Positions 1-7,773 of a stretch of 29,069 bases of DNA are shown here, piece by piece. Every line of letters starts with the position of its first letter. The first letter of the stretch is position 1. A program made the position numbers and the translations under genes. The notes beneath the pieces are model-generated. The model made no database searches. It had not been told where the DNA came from and saw only the letters and a program-made list of their open reading frames with translations. This stretch comes from Candidatus Dormiibacterota bacterium (GTDB lineage: Bacteria > Chloroflexota > Dormibacteria > Aeolococcales > Bog-877). The stretch spans positions 1 to 29,069 of the forward strand of contig JASHRA010000238.1 in NCBI GenBank assembly GCA_030038765.1, in the 5' to 3' direction.

Positions 1-1
1 C

Positions 2-1180
2 ATGCGCCTCGGCCGCCTCACCCGGCTGGAGCGGGAGCGCCTGGAGGCCGAGTACACAGACCTGATGGCCCGGATCGCCGAGCTGGAGCAGATCCTGGGC
101 TCGCGGCAGCGGCTCATGGCGGTGGTCCGCGAGGAGCTGCTGGCGCTCCGCAAGAAGTACGGCGACGCCCGCCGCACCGAGATCAGCTACGGGGACATCG
201 AGCTCAACGAGGAGGACCTCATCCCCCGCGAGCAGGTGGTGGTGACCCTGACCCACCGTGGCTACATCAAGCGCACCCCGGCCACCGACTACCGCTCCCA
301 GCGGCGCGGCGGCAAGGGCGTGGTCGGCGCCAAGCGGGTCGGGGACGAGGACTACGTCGAGCACCTCCAGGTGGCCTCGACCCACTCCGACATGCTCTTC
401 TTCACCAACCGGGGACGGGTCTTCCGGGTCCGCACCCACGAGGTCCCCGACGTCGCCCGCCAGGCCAAGGGCACGGCCGTGGTCAACCTGGTCGAGGTCG
501 ATCAGGGCGAGAGGGTGACCTCCATGCTCTCGGTGGAGGCGTACTCGGACGAGACCTACATGGTGATGGCCACCGTGCGGGGTCACATCAAGAAGACCCC
601 CGCCGCCGCCTACGCCTCGGTCCGTCGCAACGGCCTCATCGCCATGGCCCTCGGCGACGGCGACGAGCTCAACTGGGTGCGCATCAGCACCGGCGGTGAC
701 GAGATCCTCCTGGTGACGCGCCTGGGCAAGGCCCTGCGCTTCACCGAGAAGCAGGTCCGGCCCATGGGGCGGGACACCCAGGGGGTGACCGCGGTGCGGC
801 TCCTGGGCGAGGATAGGGTGGCGGGCATGGACATCGTCCGGCCCGGGGGCCACGTCCTGGTGGTGACCCAGAACGGCTTCGGCAAGCTGACGCCGATGGA
901 CGACTACCCGCTCAAGAGCCGGGCCATCCAGGGCGTCTACACGCTCGACCAGCACGCCATCTCCAAGGTCGGGGAGATCGTCGGAATGGAGATCGTGGAG
1001 GACCTCTCCCAGGAGCTGATGCTGATCAGCACGCGGGGCCAGATCATCCGCATCCCCCTGGAGGGGGTGAGGATCTCCGGGCGGCAGACCCGGGGGGTGA
1101 TCCTGATGCGCCTGGAGGAGGGCGACCTGGTCGGCTCCATCGCCGGCGTGGCTCCTCCCGGTGACCTAGAGGAGGCCTAA
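2..1180 (+). CDS. gyrA: DNA gyrase subunit A, C-terminal part (5' end outside window)
   Basis: This is the 3' portion of gyrA. The product is the breakage-reunion subunit of the A2B2 gyrase that introduces negative supercoils. The 392 visible residues begin in the coiled-coil tower region (LTRLERERLEAEY, then REELLALRKKYGDARRTEI) and continue into the repeated beta-pinwheel C-terminal domain that wraps DNA. The GyrA box QRRGGKG lies at residues 100-106 of the fragment; this heptapeptide is diagnostic of GyrA and required for supercoiling, so ParC is unlikely. The ATG at position 2 is an internal methionine (the family has DMRL-x-RLT here), not the true start. The frame ends with TAA after an acidic tail (DLEEA). 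DedA follows 40 nt downstream. Confidence 0.96.
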   Translation: MRLGRLTRLERERLEAEYTDLMARIAELEQILGSRQRLMAVVREELLALRKKYGDARRTEISYGDIELNEEDLIPREQVVVTLTHRGYIKRTPATDYRSQRRGGKGVVGAKRVGDEDYVEHLQVASTHSDMLFFTNRGRVFRVRTHEVPDVARQAKGTAVVNLVEVDQGERVTSMLSVEAYSDETYMVMATVRGHIKKTPAAAYASVRRNGLIAMALGDGDELNWVRISTGGDEILLVTRLGKALRFTEKQVRPMGRDTQGVTAVRLLGEDRVAGMDIVRPGGHVLVVTQNGFGKLTPMDDYPLKSRAIQGVYTLDQHAISKVGEIVGMEIVEDLSQELMLISTRGQIIRIPLEGVRISGRQTRGVILMRLEEGDLVGSIAGVAPPGDLEEA

Positions 1181-1186
1181 GCGTCC

Positions 1187-1203
1187 CGCCGGCGAAACCG
1201 GCG
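1187..1203 (+). terminator. short GC hairpin after gyrA
   Basis: CGCCGG and CCGGCG form a perfect 6-bp stem around a CGAAA loop, 6 nt after the gyrA stop. There is no U-tract, so this could be a weak terminator or simply a structured spacer between gyrA and the next gene. Confidence 0.3.
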
Positions 1204-1220
1204 CCCCAGGTACCGGCCCG

Positions 1221-1844
1221 GTGAGCCAGATCCTCTTCCAGCTCACCCACCTGCCCGCCGGCGGTGTCTACGCCTTTCTCATCATCTGGCTGGCGGCGGA
1301 GTCGGCCGGCCTGCCGCTGCCGGACGAGGCCATCCTGCTGACGACCGGCTTCCTGGTCCACGAGGGGACCGTCGACCTCGTCCCCGCCGTCGCCTGCGCC
1401 GTGGCCGGGGCCGCCATCGGCTCCACCATCTCCTACACCCTGGGACTGCGGCTGGGGCGTCCGGTGGTGAGCATGCTGGCCGCGCGCCTGCGGGTGAGAC
1501 CCGAGCGGGTGGAGGCGGCGGAGGCGTGGATGCGCCGCCGGGGAGCGGTGGGCGTCTTCCTGACCCGCGTGCTGCCGGTGGCCCGGAATCTCGCCTCCTA
1601 CGCTGCCGGCATCGCGGACATCCCGCCCCGGGTCTTCTACGCCGCCATGCTCTGCGGCTCGCTGCTCTGGTCGGTGACCGTCATCTCCATCGGGGAGGGG
1701 GTCGGCGACCACTACCGCCAGATCCTGAGGGTGGGTGGCCGGGGCCTTTTGATCGCGCTCTGCCTCGCCCTCGCCGCCGCCCTCGTCTGGCTGGCGGTGC
1801 TGGGGATCCGCCGCCGCCGGAGCGGAGGCGGCACGCGCCCCTGA
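1221..1844 (+). CDS. DedA family integral membrane protein
   Basis: This is a 207-residue polytopic inner-membrane protein of the DedA/SNARE-associated (VTT) family, members of which flip undecaprenyl phosphate or phospholipids. The family marks are visible: an N-terminal re-entrant region with ESAGLPLPDEAIL (residues ~29-41) and the block FLTRVLPVARNLASYAAGIA in the middle, with the arginines that typify DedA. Hydrophobic segments lie at about residues 10-30, 48-72, 135-158 and 172-195, followed by a basic tail (RRRRSGGG). The start is GTG at 1221. No good Shine-Dalgarno sequence is visible. Substrate cannot be told from sequence. Confidence 0.88.
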   Translation: MSQILFQLTHLPAGGVYAFLIIWLAAESAGLPLPDEAILLTTGFLVHEGTVDLVPAVACAVAGAAIGSTISYTLGLRLGRPVVSMLAARLRVRPERVEAAEAWMRRRGAVGVFLTRVLPVARNLASYAAGIADIPPRVFYAAMLCGSLLWSVTVISIGEGVGDHYRQILRVGGRGLLIALCLALAAALVWLAVLGIRRRRSGGGTRP

Positions 1845-1856
1845 TCGCCGCCCTGC

Positions 1857-1862
1857 CAGAAT
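1857..1862 (+). promoter_or_regulatory. -10 box for a leaderless M18 aminopeptidase transcript
   Basis: CAGAAT ends 6 nt before the GTG at 1869, the spacing expected if transcription starts on the start codon. No Shine-Dalgarno sequence lies between. No clear -35 is seen. Confidence 0.45.
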
Positions 1863-1868
1863 CGTCGG

Positions 1869-3164
1869 GTGGCGAGCGCCGACGAGCGGACCGAGGCGGA
1901 GGGGCTGCTCCGCTTCGTTGACGCGTCGCCCTCCCCGGGCCACGCCGCCCTGGCCGCCGGGGAGCTGCTTCGCGGCGCCGGCTTCGAGCTCCTGGAGCTG
2001 ACCCGACCCTGGAGCAGCCCGGGTCGGCACTACGTGATCCGGGGCGGGACCCTGCTGGCCTGGTCGGTCCCGGCCGGCTGGCAGCCGGAGCGGGGCCTGA
2101 GGCTGCTGGCGGCCCACACCGACAGCCCCAACCTCCGCCTCCGGCCCCGGCCCGAGGCCAGCAGCCAGGGCTTCCTCCAGCTCGGGGTCGAGGTCTACGG
2201 AGGTGCCCTGCTCAACTCCTGGCTCGACCGCGACCTCGGCCTCTCGGGGATCGTCGCCCTGGACGGCCCCGAGGGGGTGGAGGAGCGGCTGCTGCGCATC
2301 GACCGTCCCCTGCTTCGGGTTCCCCAACTGGCCTCGCACCTCTCCCCGGAGCTCAAGACGGGAGGCCTGGCCCTCAACCCCCAGACCCAGATGGTCCCGG
2401 TCTGGGGTCTGGGGCCTGCCGGGGGGCCGGGCCTGCGGGAGCTCCTGGCCGCCGAGCTGTCGGTCGAGCCGGGGCGGGTGCTGGCCTGGGAGCTGATGGC
2501 CCACGACCTCACCCCCTCGACCCTCTCCGGTCGCGGCAGGGAGTTCATCAGCGCCCCCCGGCTGGACGACCTCGGCTGTTCCTACGTCTGCACCCGGGCC
2601 ATGGTCGATCTGGCCGGCCGCGCCCAGGGCGACGAGGCGATCTCGGTTCTCATCCTGGTCGACCAGGAAGAGGTCGGGAGCGAGACCTCGAGGGGCGCCT
2701 ACAGCGAGCTGCTGGGGGGCGTCATCGAGCGCGTCCTGCTGGCCCACGGGCTGGGCCGCGCCGACTACCTGCGGACCCTGGCCGCCTCCGCCTGCCTCTC
2801 CGCGGACATGGGCCACGCCGCCCACCCCAACTATCCGGAGCGTTCCGACCCGGGCCACCCGGTCCGGCTAAACGGTGGCCCCGTCATCAAGAGCCACGCC
2901 GGGCAGCACTACGCTACCGGGGCCCCGGGCGCGGCCCGCTTCGCCCGGGCCGCGGACCGGGCCGGAGTGCCGGTGCAGTGGCTGTCGCCCCGGGGCGACC
3001 TCCGCTGCGGCAGCACCATCGGGCCCATCCTGGCCCAGCAGCTGGGGGTCGAGACCGTCGACGTGGGCATGGCCCAGCTGGCCATGCACTCGGCTCGGGA
3101 GATGGGCGGCTCGGCGGATCCCGGCCTGCTGCTGAGGGCGCTGGGGGAGTGGCTGGCCAGCTGA
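1869..3164 (+). CDS. M18 family zinc aminopeptidase
   Basis: This is a cytosolic dinuclear-zinc aminopeptidase of family M18 (aminopeptidase I / aspartyl aminopeptidase type), which removes N-terminal residues, often acidic, from peptides. At 431 residues the length is normal for bacterial M18. Expected metal and catalytic positions are visible: H83 in AAHTDSP, D120 in SWLDRDLG, E267/E268 in DQEEVGS, D313 in SADMGHA and H407 in AMHSARE. The diagnostic blocks HPNYPERSDPGHP and CGSTIGPI are also present. The GTG start at 1869 lies 24 nt after the DedA stop and is preceded by a -10-like box rather than a ribosome binding site. The gene converges on the universal stress protein with only 5 nt between stops. 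Confidence 0.93.
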   Translation: MASADERTEAEGLLRFVDASPSPGHAALAAGELLRGAGFELLELTRPWSSPGRHYVIRGGTLLAWSVPAGWQPERGLRLLAAHTDSPNLRLRPRPEASSQGFLQLGVEVYGGALLNSWLDRDLGLSGIVALDGPEGVEERLLRIDRPLLRVPQLASHLSPELKTGGLALNPQTQMVPVWGLGPAGGPGLRELLAAELSVEPGRVLAWELMAHDLTPSTLSGRGREFISAPRLDDLGCSYVCTRAMVDLAGRAQGDEAISVLILVDQEEVGSETSRGAYSELLGGVIERVLLAHGLGRADYLRTLAASACLSADMGHAAHPNYPERSDPGHPVRLNGGPVIKSHAGQHYATGAPGAARFARAADRAGVPVQWLSPRGDLRCGSTIGPILAQQLGVETVDVGMAQLAMHSAREMGGSADPGLLLRALGEWLAS

Positions 3165-3169
3165 CCCGG

Positions 3170-3703
3170 TCAGAGGAGGTCGGGGCCGGGCGACCCTGAG
3201 GCCCCGGCGTCGGGACCCGACGGGGGCATGGCCTGGCGGATCAGCACCAGGCGGCAGTGGGCGTGCCGCAGCAGCTCGGAGCCGGTGCGGCCGAGGGCGA
3301 ACTCGCCGAAGCGGGGCTTGATGCCGAGGCCGACGACCATCAGGTCCGCCTCCCAGCGGCGGGCCTCGTCGACCACCGCCGGTCCCGCCTCCCGAGCCTG
3401 GAGGATCGTCGTCTGGATCTTGGTGTCCAGCACCTCGGCCACCGACTCCATCTCTCCCAGCATCTCCTCGGCCCGGGCCAGCTCGTCGCCCAGGCTGGCC
3501 GAGAGGGGGAGGCTGCGGGCCACCTCGAGCACGGTCATGACGAGGATCTCGGCCTTGGCCGGGCGGGCCAGCCGGCAGGCCGCGCGCACCGCCTCCTTGT
3601 CCGCCTCACCTCCGCGCACCGGGACCGCGATCCGGCGCGGCCTCAGGATGCCCTCCGATGGCCCCTGGTCGGGGTGCTTGGCCCAGAAGAACCGGCTCGC
3701 CAT
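3170..3703 (-). CDS. universal stress protein (UspA-like)
   Basis: This is a 177-residue single-domain Usp protein. The core runs from RRIAVPVRGGEADKEAVRAA (beta1, family position of the nucleotide-binding Asp loop) to the C-terminal glycine-rich loop VGLGIKPRFGEFALGRTGSELL and HCRLVLIR, which resembles the G-2x-G-9x-G(S/T) ATP-binding signature. I chose ATG at 3703 because homology begins just after it (MASRFFWAKH). The open frame extends upstream but codes nothing recognisable. A GACAAT box sits 7 nt upstream. The gene is divergent from two TrkA/RCK genes; Usp proteins often partner with ion transporters, so a link to K+ or osmotic control is plausible but inferred. Confidence 0.85.
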   Translation of the reverse strand: MASRFFWAKHPDQGPSEGILRPRRIAVPVRGGEADKEAVRAACRLARPAKAEILVMTVLEVARSLPLSASLGDELARAEEMLGEMESVAEVLDTKIQTTILQAREAGPAVVDEARRWEADLMVVGLGIKPRFGEFALGRTGSELLRHAHCRLVLIRQAMPPSGPDAGASGSPGPDLL

Positions 3704-3710
3704 CCAGCAG

Positions 3711-3716
3711 ATTGTC
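3711..3716 (-). promoter_or_regulatory. -10 box for the universal stress protein gene (leaderless)
   Basis: Read on the minus strand, GACAAT ends 7 nt before the ATG at 3703, so transcription would begin at or next to the start codon. No Shine-Dalgarno sequence is present. Confidence 0.45.
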
Positions 3717-3807
3717 GCCACTGCGTCGGTGTCGCGCTTGCGCTCCCCGCGGGGGAGCGGGCCTGCCGCCGGCGCCACCCGCCCCGGGGGCCCAGATCCG
3801 GCGGGGA

Positions 3808-3813
3808 TATACT
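3808..3813 (+). promoter_or_regulatory. -10 box TATACT for the first TrkA/RCK gene (leaderless)
   Basis: A near-consensus TATACT lies 8 nt before the GTG at 3822. It is conspicuous as an AT-rich island in very GC-rich DNA. No Shine-Dalgarno sequence lies between the box and the start. Confidence 0.6.
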
Positions 3814-3821
3814 TGCCCGCC

Positions 3822-4283
3822 GTGAAGGTCGTCATCGTGGGGTGCGGCCGGGTGGGGAGCACCCTGGCCCGCGAGATGGCTCGCGATGGCCACGACGTCG
3901 CCGTGGTGGACGTGTCGCGGAGGGCCTTCGAGCGGCTCGGGGAGGACTTCCCCGGGCGGGTCGTGCTGGGCAGCGGGATCGATCAGGAGCTGCTCGAGCA
4001 GGCCGGGACCGGGGAGGCCGACTGCTTCATCTCGGTGACCAACGGCGACAACCGCAACATCATGTCGGCGCAGGTGGCCAAGGAGGTCTTCAAGGTCCCC
4101 AAGGTCATGATCCGGATCTACGACCCGATCCGGGAGAAGGTCTACCGCCAGCTCGGCATGTACACCTACTGCCCCACCCTGGTGGGGGCGAAGATCGCGC
4201 GCACCTTCTTCGACTCCGGCTCCCAGGCGGCCGACGCCATGCGCCAGGAGATCGGGGCGGCCGGGGGCGTGCGCAATGTCTGA
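3822..4283 (+). CDS. TrkA/RCK N-domain K+ channel regulatory protein (short)
   Basis: This is a 153-residue cytosolic protein consisting essentially of one RCK_N (TrkA-N) Rossmann domain, the NAD(H)-binding gating module of Trk/Ktr potassium transporters. The GxGxxG nucleotide loop is at residues 7-12 (GCGRVG), with an acidic residue ending beta2 at D30 (VVD). VTNGDNRNIMSAQVAKE is typical of the TrkA helix region. It lacks the RCK_C (TrkA-C) ligand-binding domain that the next gene carries. The GTG start at 3822 is set by homology and by the TATACT box. Its stop overlaps the next start by 8 nt, so the two are translationally coupled and probably co-assemble. No membrane subunit (TrkH/KtrB) is in the window. 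Confidence 0.88.
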   Translation: MKVVIVGCGRVGSTLAREMARDGHDVAVVDVSRRAFERLGEDFPGRVVLGSGIDQELLEQAGTGEADCFISVTNGDNRNIMSAQVAKEVFKVPKVMIRIYDPIREKVYRQLGMYTYCPTLVGAKIARTFFDSGSQAADAMRQEIGAAGGVRNV

Positions 4284-4959
4284 CCGACCTGCCTACATCA
4301 TCGTGGTGGGGGCGGGGAAGGTGGGCTTCTACCTGAGCCGCCACCTCCTGGCCGGCGGCTACGAGGTGGCCCTGATCGAGAAGGACCCCGATCGTGCCTC
4401 GCTGGTGGCGGCCCAGCTGGGGACGGCCGCCTGCCTGGTCGGCGACGGCGACGAGGTCGCCTTCCTCGCCACCAGTGGCATCGAGCGCGCCGACGTCCTG
4501 GCCGCCGTCACCGGCGACGACGAGGACAACCTGGTCGCCTGCCAGCTGGCCAAGCGGGAGTTCAAGGTCCCCCGCACCATCGCCCGGGTGAACAACCCCC
4601 GCAACGTCCAGATGTTCCACCAGCTCGGGGTGGACGTGGCGGTCTCGGCGACCGAGCTCATCCTGGGCGTGATCGAGTCCGGGCTGGCCGGGCACGCCGA
4701 CGTGCTGCAGATCCCGATCGTCGGCTGCGAGTCGTCGGTGGTGCGCGTGGTGGTGCCCGTGGGCAAGGCGGTGGGCCGCCCGGCCTCGGAGATCGCCGAC
4801 CTCGCGGGGGAGCGGCTGCTGCTGATCGTCCGCGACGGCGTGGAGGTGGCGCCGGAGACGCCCCTCATGGCGGGCGACCAGATCATCCTCTTCACCCACC
4901 GCCCGACCTCCGACTTCATGCTGGAGGAGCCGGAGATCCTCAGCCCGGTGCTGCGGTGA
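4276..4959 (+). CDS. trkA: TrkA family potassium uptake regulator (RCK_N + RCK_C)
   Basis: This is a 227-residue RCK protein. Residues ~7-125 form the Rossmann RCK_N domain (GAGKVG loop at 12-17, acidic E35 after beta2, GDGDEVAFLATSGIERAD). Residues ~145-222 form the TrkA-C domain (VVVPVGKAVGRPASEIADL, then MAGDQIILFTHR). It gates a Trk/Ktr K+ transporter in response to nucleotides. The ATG at 4276 overlaps the preceding RCK gene by 8 nt. The pairing of a one-domain RCK and a two-domain RCK in one operon is known from several high-GC groups and suggests a hetero-octameric gating ring (inference). Its 3' end overlaps the convergent M20 peptidase by 20 nt. Confidence 0.9.
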   Translation: MSDRPAYIIVVGAGKVGFYLSRHLLAGGYEVALIEKDPDRASLVAAQLGTAACLVGDGDEVAFLATSGIERADVLAAVTGDDEDNLVACQLAKREFKVPRTIARVNNPRNVQMFHQLGVDVAVSATELILGVIESGLAGHADVLQIPIVGCESSVVRVVVPVGKAVGRPASEIADLAGERLLLIVRDGVEVAPETPLMAGDQIILFTHRPTSDFMLEEPEILSPVLR

Positions 4960-6352
4960 GCGCCTCCCTGCCCATCGCGCCGTAGCGATCCCAGAGGCGC
5001 CCCAGCGCCTCCATCCCCCGGAAGAGCTGGGCCAGGACGACGCGTTCGTTGGGGGCGTGGAAGTGGTCGTCCGGGAGCGCCACCCCGAAGAGGACGCAGG
5101 GCGCCTCCAGCACCTCCCCGAGCGAGGTCACCGGGGGGATGCTCCCTCCCTCGCGGGTGAAGAGCGGCGGCCGGCCCCAGACTCCCTCGACCACGTCCGC
5201 CGCCGCGGCCACGGACGGGTGGTCCGATGAGGTGAGGGCCCAGCGCCCTGAGGTGATGAGCTTGAACTCGGCCCTGACGCCCTCCGGCGTGAGCCGCCGG
5301 AGCTGCTCGCCGACCACCCTGGTGATCCGCGCCGGGTCCTGCTGGGGGACCAGGCGGGAGGAGAGCTTGGCCCCGGCCCGGGCCGGGATCACCGTCTTCG
5401 CGCCCTCGCCCTCGTAGCCCCCCCAGATGCCGCAGAGCTCGAGCGTGGGGCGGGCGGTGCGCCGCTCCAGCGAGGTGAAGCCCTGCTCTCCCCCGGGCAC
5501 GGCGCCCACGTTGGCGAGGAAGCGGGTCTCGTCGAAGGGGACCGCGGCCAGCTCCTCGCGCGTCGCGGCGTCCAGCTCCACGACGTCGTCGTAGAAGCCG
5601 GGAACGGCGATGTGGCCGTCGCCATCGTGGAGCTTGGAGAGCATCTCCACCAGCACCTGGATGGGGTTCAGGACGGCGCCGCCGTAGACCCCCGAGTGCA
5701 TGTCGGTGTCGGCGGTCTGGACCCGGAGCTCCCAGTAATCGTTGCCACGGAGGGCGATGGTCAGGCTGGGCAGGTCCTCTCCCAGCATGCCCGTGTCCGA
5801 GACCACGACCACGTCCGCCCGCAGCTCCTCGCGGTGGGCCCGGAGCAGCCCGTCGAAGTGTCCCGAGCCGTTCTCCTCTTCGCCCTCGGCGATCAGCTTG
5901 AGGTTGATCGGCAGGTGGCCACGGGCGTCCAGGATGCCGCGCACGGCCTCCAGGTGCATGGCCAGCTGGCCCTTGTCGTCGGAGCTGCCCCGGCCCAGGA
6001 GCTCGCCGTCCCGCTCCAGGGCCTCGAAGGGGGCCTTGAGCCACTCGGAGACGGGGTCGACGGGCTGGACGTCGTGGTGGCCGTAGACCAGCACCGTCGG
6101 CAGCGCGGGGTCCTCAAGACGCTCGGCGAAGAGGGCCGGGAGGCCCTCGGTCTCCCAGACCTCGGCCCGCTGGAAGCCGGCGTCGACGGCGGCTCGGCCC
6201 AGGAACTCGGCCGAGCGGTGCACGTCCTCCGCGTACTTGGGGTCAGTGCTGACAGACGGGATCGCCACCCAGGCGGAGAGGAGATCCACCAGCGCGCGCT
6301 GGCGCTTTTGGATGGCCAGGGTCGAGTCCGGCTCCGGGGTCACCGGCGGCAC
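4940..6352 (-). CDS. M20 family dipeptidase / metallopeptidase
   Basis: This is a 470-residue cytosolic dinuclear-zinc hydrolase of the M20 family, closest in motif pattern to the carnosinase/dipeptidase (M20A/F) group. The catalytic set is present: H92 and D94 in YGHHDVQP, D125 in GRGSSDDKG, the Glu pair at 159-160 in AEGEEENGS, D187 region in VVSDTGM, and a late His in DHFHAPNER. The lid or dimerisation domain begins near MHSGVYGG. The start is GTG at 6352; another GTG three codons later is possible. It lies 37 nt after the DUF5679 gene and is probably co-transcribed from the promoter at 6597-6625. It overlaps the trkA 3' end by 20 nt on the other strand. Substrate is not determinable. Confidence 0.92.
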   Translation of the reverse strand: MPPVTPEPDSTLAIQKRQRALVDLLSAWVAIPSVSTDPKYAEDVHRSAEFLGRAAVDAGFQRAEVWETEGLPALFAERLEDPALPTVLVYGHHDVQPVDPVSEWLKAPFEALERDGELLGRGSSDDKGQLAMHLEAVRGILDARGHLPINLKLIAEGEEENGSGHFDGLLRAHREELRADVVVVSDTGMLGEDLPSLTIALRGNDYWELRVQTADTDMHSGVYGGAVLNPIQVLVEMLSKLHDGDGHIAVPGFYDDVVELDAATREELAAVPFDETRFLANVGAVPGGEQGFTSLERRTARPTLELCGIWGGYEGEGAKTVIPARAGAKLSSRLVPQQDPARITRVVGEQLRRLTPEGVRAEFKLITSGRWALTSSDHPSVAAAADVVEGVWGRPPLFTREGGSIPPVTSLGEVLEAPCVLFGVALPDDHFHAPNERVVLAQLFRGMEALGRLWDRYGAMGREALTAAPG

Positions 6353-6389
6353 GCCCTGCCGTCGATCCCCCGGATCAGCGGTACCGGCC

Positions 6390-6539
6390 TCAGGCGGCCT
6401 TGCCGATCTTGAAGATCTTGGTGCCGCAGACGGGGCAGGTCCCGGTCGTGGCTGGCTTCCCGTTCTTCAGTTGGGTTGGCTGGGGATTGGAAATCTCCCG
6501 CGCCGTCTTGCACTTCATGCAGAAGCCGGTAACGGCCAT
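6390..6539 (-). CDS. small zinc-ribbon protein, DUF5679 type (49 aa)
   Basis: This short gene encodes 49 residues beginning MAVTGFCMKCKTAREI and ending TCPVCGTKIFKIGKAA. Two CxxC pairs (CMKC and CPVC) make a single zinc ribbon. The sequence pattern, with a central QPTQLKNGKPATTGTCPVCG stretch, is that of DUF5679 proteins, which are common in Actinobacteria and Chloroflexi and have no proven function. The start ATG at 6539 has a good Shine-Dalgarno (GGAGGGG) about 7 nt upstream. A full -35/-10 promoter lies some 50-80 nt upstream. It is the first gene of a probable operon with the M20 peptidase. Confidence 0.88.
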   Translation of the reverse strand: MAVTGFCMKCKTAREISNPQPTQLKNGKPATTGTCPVCGTKIFKIGKAA

Positions 6540-6596
6540 CTCGATACCCCTCCACTGCTAATCGGACCCGAACTCGGTGCCCGGGCGGTCAGCCGA

Positions 6597-6625
6597 ATTG
6601 TATTCACCAACCCCTAGGGCCGCAA
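6597..6625 (-). promoter_or_regulatory. sigma70-type promoter for DUF5679-M20 operon
   Basis: On the minus strand, TTGCGG (6620-6625) and TACAAT (6597-6602) are separated by exactly 17 bp. This is the best full -35/-10 pair I noticed in the window. Transcription would start near 6590, giving a leader of about 50 nt with a Shine-Dalgarno sequence, unlike the leaderless genes elsewhere. Confidence 0.65.
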
Positions 6626-6652
6626 CCCGCATTGCGTCGAGTTCGGCCCAGT

Positions 6653-7711
6653 TCACGCCCGCGACCCTCCGCGAGCGGGCCCGGAGCCGGCCTCGCCTGC
6701 CCTCCGCTCCCGCTCCAGCCAGCCCCACAGGCCGGCGGCGTTGGAGCGCCAGCCGGTGAGCAGCTGGACCGCCGCCAGCCGCTCCGGCAGCGCCCGCTGC
6801 CGGGGCCTGATGCGGGCCCGCAGCGCCTCCTCCAGGTGGTCCACCGAGGCCTCCTCCCGGTAGGCCTCGCGGGCGATCTCCGACCAGAGGTGGAGCTGCC
6901 GCTCCGACTCGGCCAGCACCTGGTCCGGGGGGCCAGCCGGTCCGTAGTGGGTGAGCACGACCTGCTCCGGCCCGAGCTGGGCGAAGCGGCGCAGTGAGCC
7001 CAGCGCCCGTCCCAGGTCGAAGTCGTCCGGTGGCGTGGCCGGGCGGAGGGCCTCGCCGCCGGGGATCTGGACGCCGACCGCGTCCCCGACCAGCAGGGCG
7101 CCCGAGCTCTCGTCCAGGACGGCCAGGTGGTGCTTGGCGTGGCCCGGGGATTCGATCAGGCGGAGCCGCCGCCCCGCTCCCAGCTCGATCACCTCCTGGT
7201 CCGCCGCGGCCTGGAGGCGCTCCGGCGGCACCGGCGTCATGCGCCCGTAGAGGCTGTCCAGCCGCTCGCCGTAGACCCGGCCCGCGGCCTCCACCAGCCG
7301 TGTCGGGTCGGCCAGGTGACGAACCCCCCGCTCGTGGGCCACGATCCGGGCGGAGGGGAAGGCCCCGGCGATCTCGCCCACGGCTCCGGCGTGGTCCAGG
7401 TGGACGTGCGTCACCACCACCCAGGCCAGGTCCTCCGGCCCGAGGCCGCGCCGCGCCAGCGCCGCCACCACCACGGGCGCGTCCAGCTGGGGCCCGGTCT
7501 CCACCAGGCAGGGAGATTCCCCCTCCAGGAGGAAGACGGCGTTGACCTCGGGCCAGCCGCCCAGCAGGGTGTCGATCTGCCAGAGCCCGGGCGCCAGTCG
7601 GCGCTCCCGGCTCTCGCCCTGGCGGGCCCGCTCCACGCCGTCAGTTTCGGCCCGGCGGCGCGCGGCGTCAGCGGCGATCTCCCCGCCCAGCACACTCACA
7701 GTCCCCGCCAA
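6653..7711 (-). CDS. metallo-beta-lactamase-fold hydrolase
   Basis: This 352-residue protein has the MBL fold with the zinc-binding HxHxDH motif at residues 102-107 (THVHLDHAG). Further metal ligands are visible downstream: the His in SPGHAKHH, the Asp in LLVGDAVG and the His in LTHYGP. It resembles glyoxalase II-like / SoxH-like thioester or lactone hydrolases rather than true beta-lactamases. The C-terminal ~100 residues (helical, with LWSEIAREAYREEASVDHL) are typical of this MBL subgroup. The start is TTG at 7711 with GAGAGGGG just upstream; a GTG four codons later is an alternative. It is divergent from the ABC permease, with 62 nt between starts. Substrate unknown. Confidence 0.88.
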   Translation of the reverse strand: MAGTVSVLGGEIAADAARRRAETDGVERARQGESRERRLAPGLWQIDTLLGGWPEVNAVFLLEGESPCLVETGPQLDAPVVVAALARRGLGPEDLAWVVVTHVHLDHAGAVGEIAGAFPSARIVAHERGVRHLADPTRLVEAAGRVYGERLDSLYGRMTPVPPERLQAAADQEVIELGAGRRLRLIESPGHAKHHLAVLDESSGALLVGDAVGVQIPGGEALRPATPPDDFDLGRALGSLRRFAQLGPEQVVLTHYGPAGPPDQVLAESERQLHLWSEIAREAYREEASVDHLEEALRARIRPRQRALPERLAAVQLLTGWRSNAAGLWGWLERERRAGEAGSGPARGGSRA

Positions 7712-7773
7712 GGCCCCTCTCAGGTGCGCCGACTGTAATTCATCTGCTTCGTCCCGACGCCCGAGGTGCCCGC

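Noticed and set aside
2..60. ATG at position 2 as a gyrA start
   Set aside because: The family aligns straight through this residue, so it is an internal methionine and the gene begins outside the window.
1044..2858. 604-codon minus-strand open frame over gyrA, DedA and M18 genes
   Set aside because: Antisense to conserved genes with intact active sites; low-complexity Gly/Gln/Pro product with no recognisable fold.
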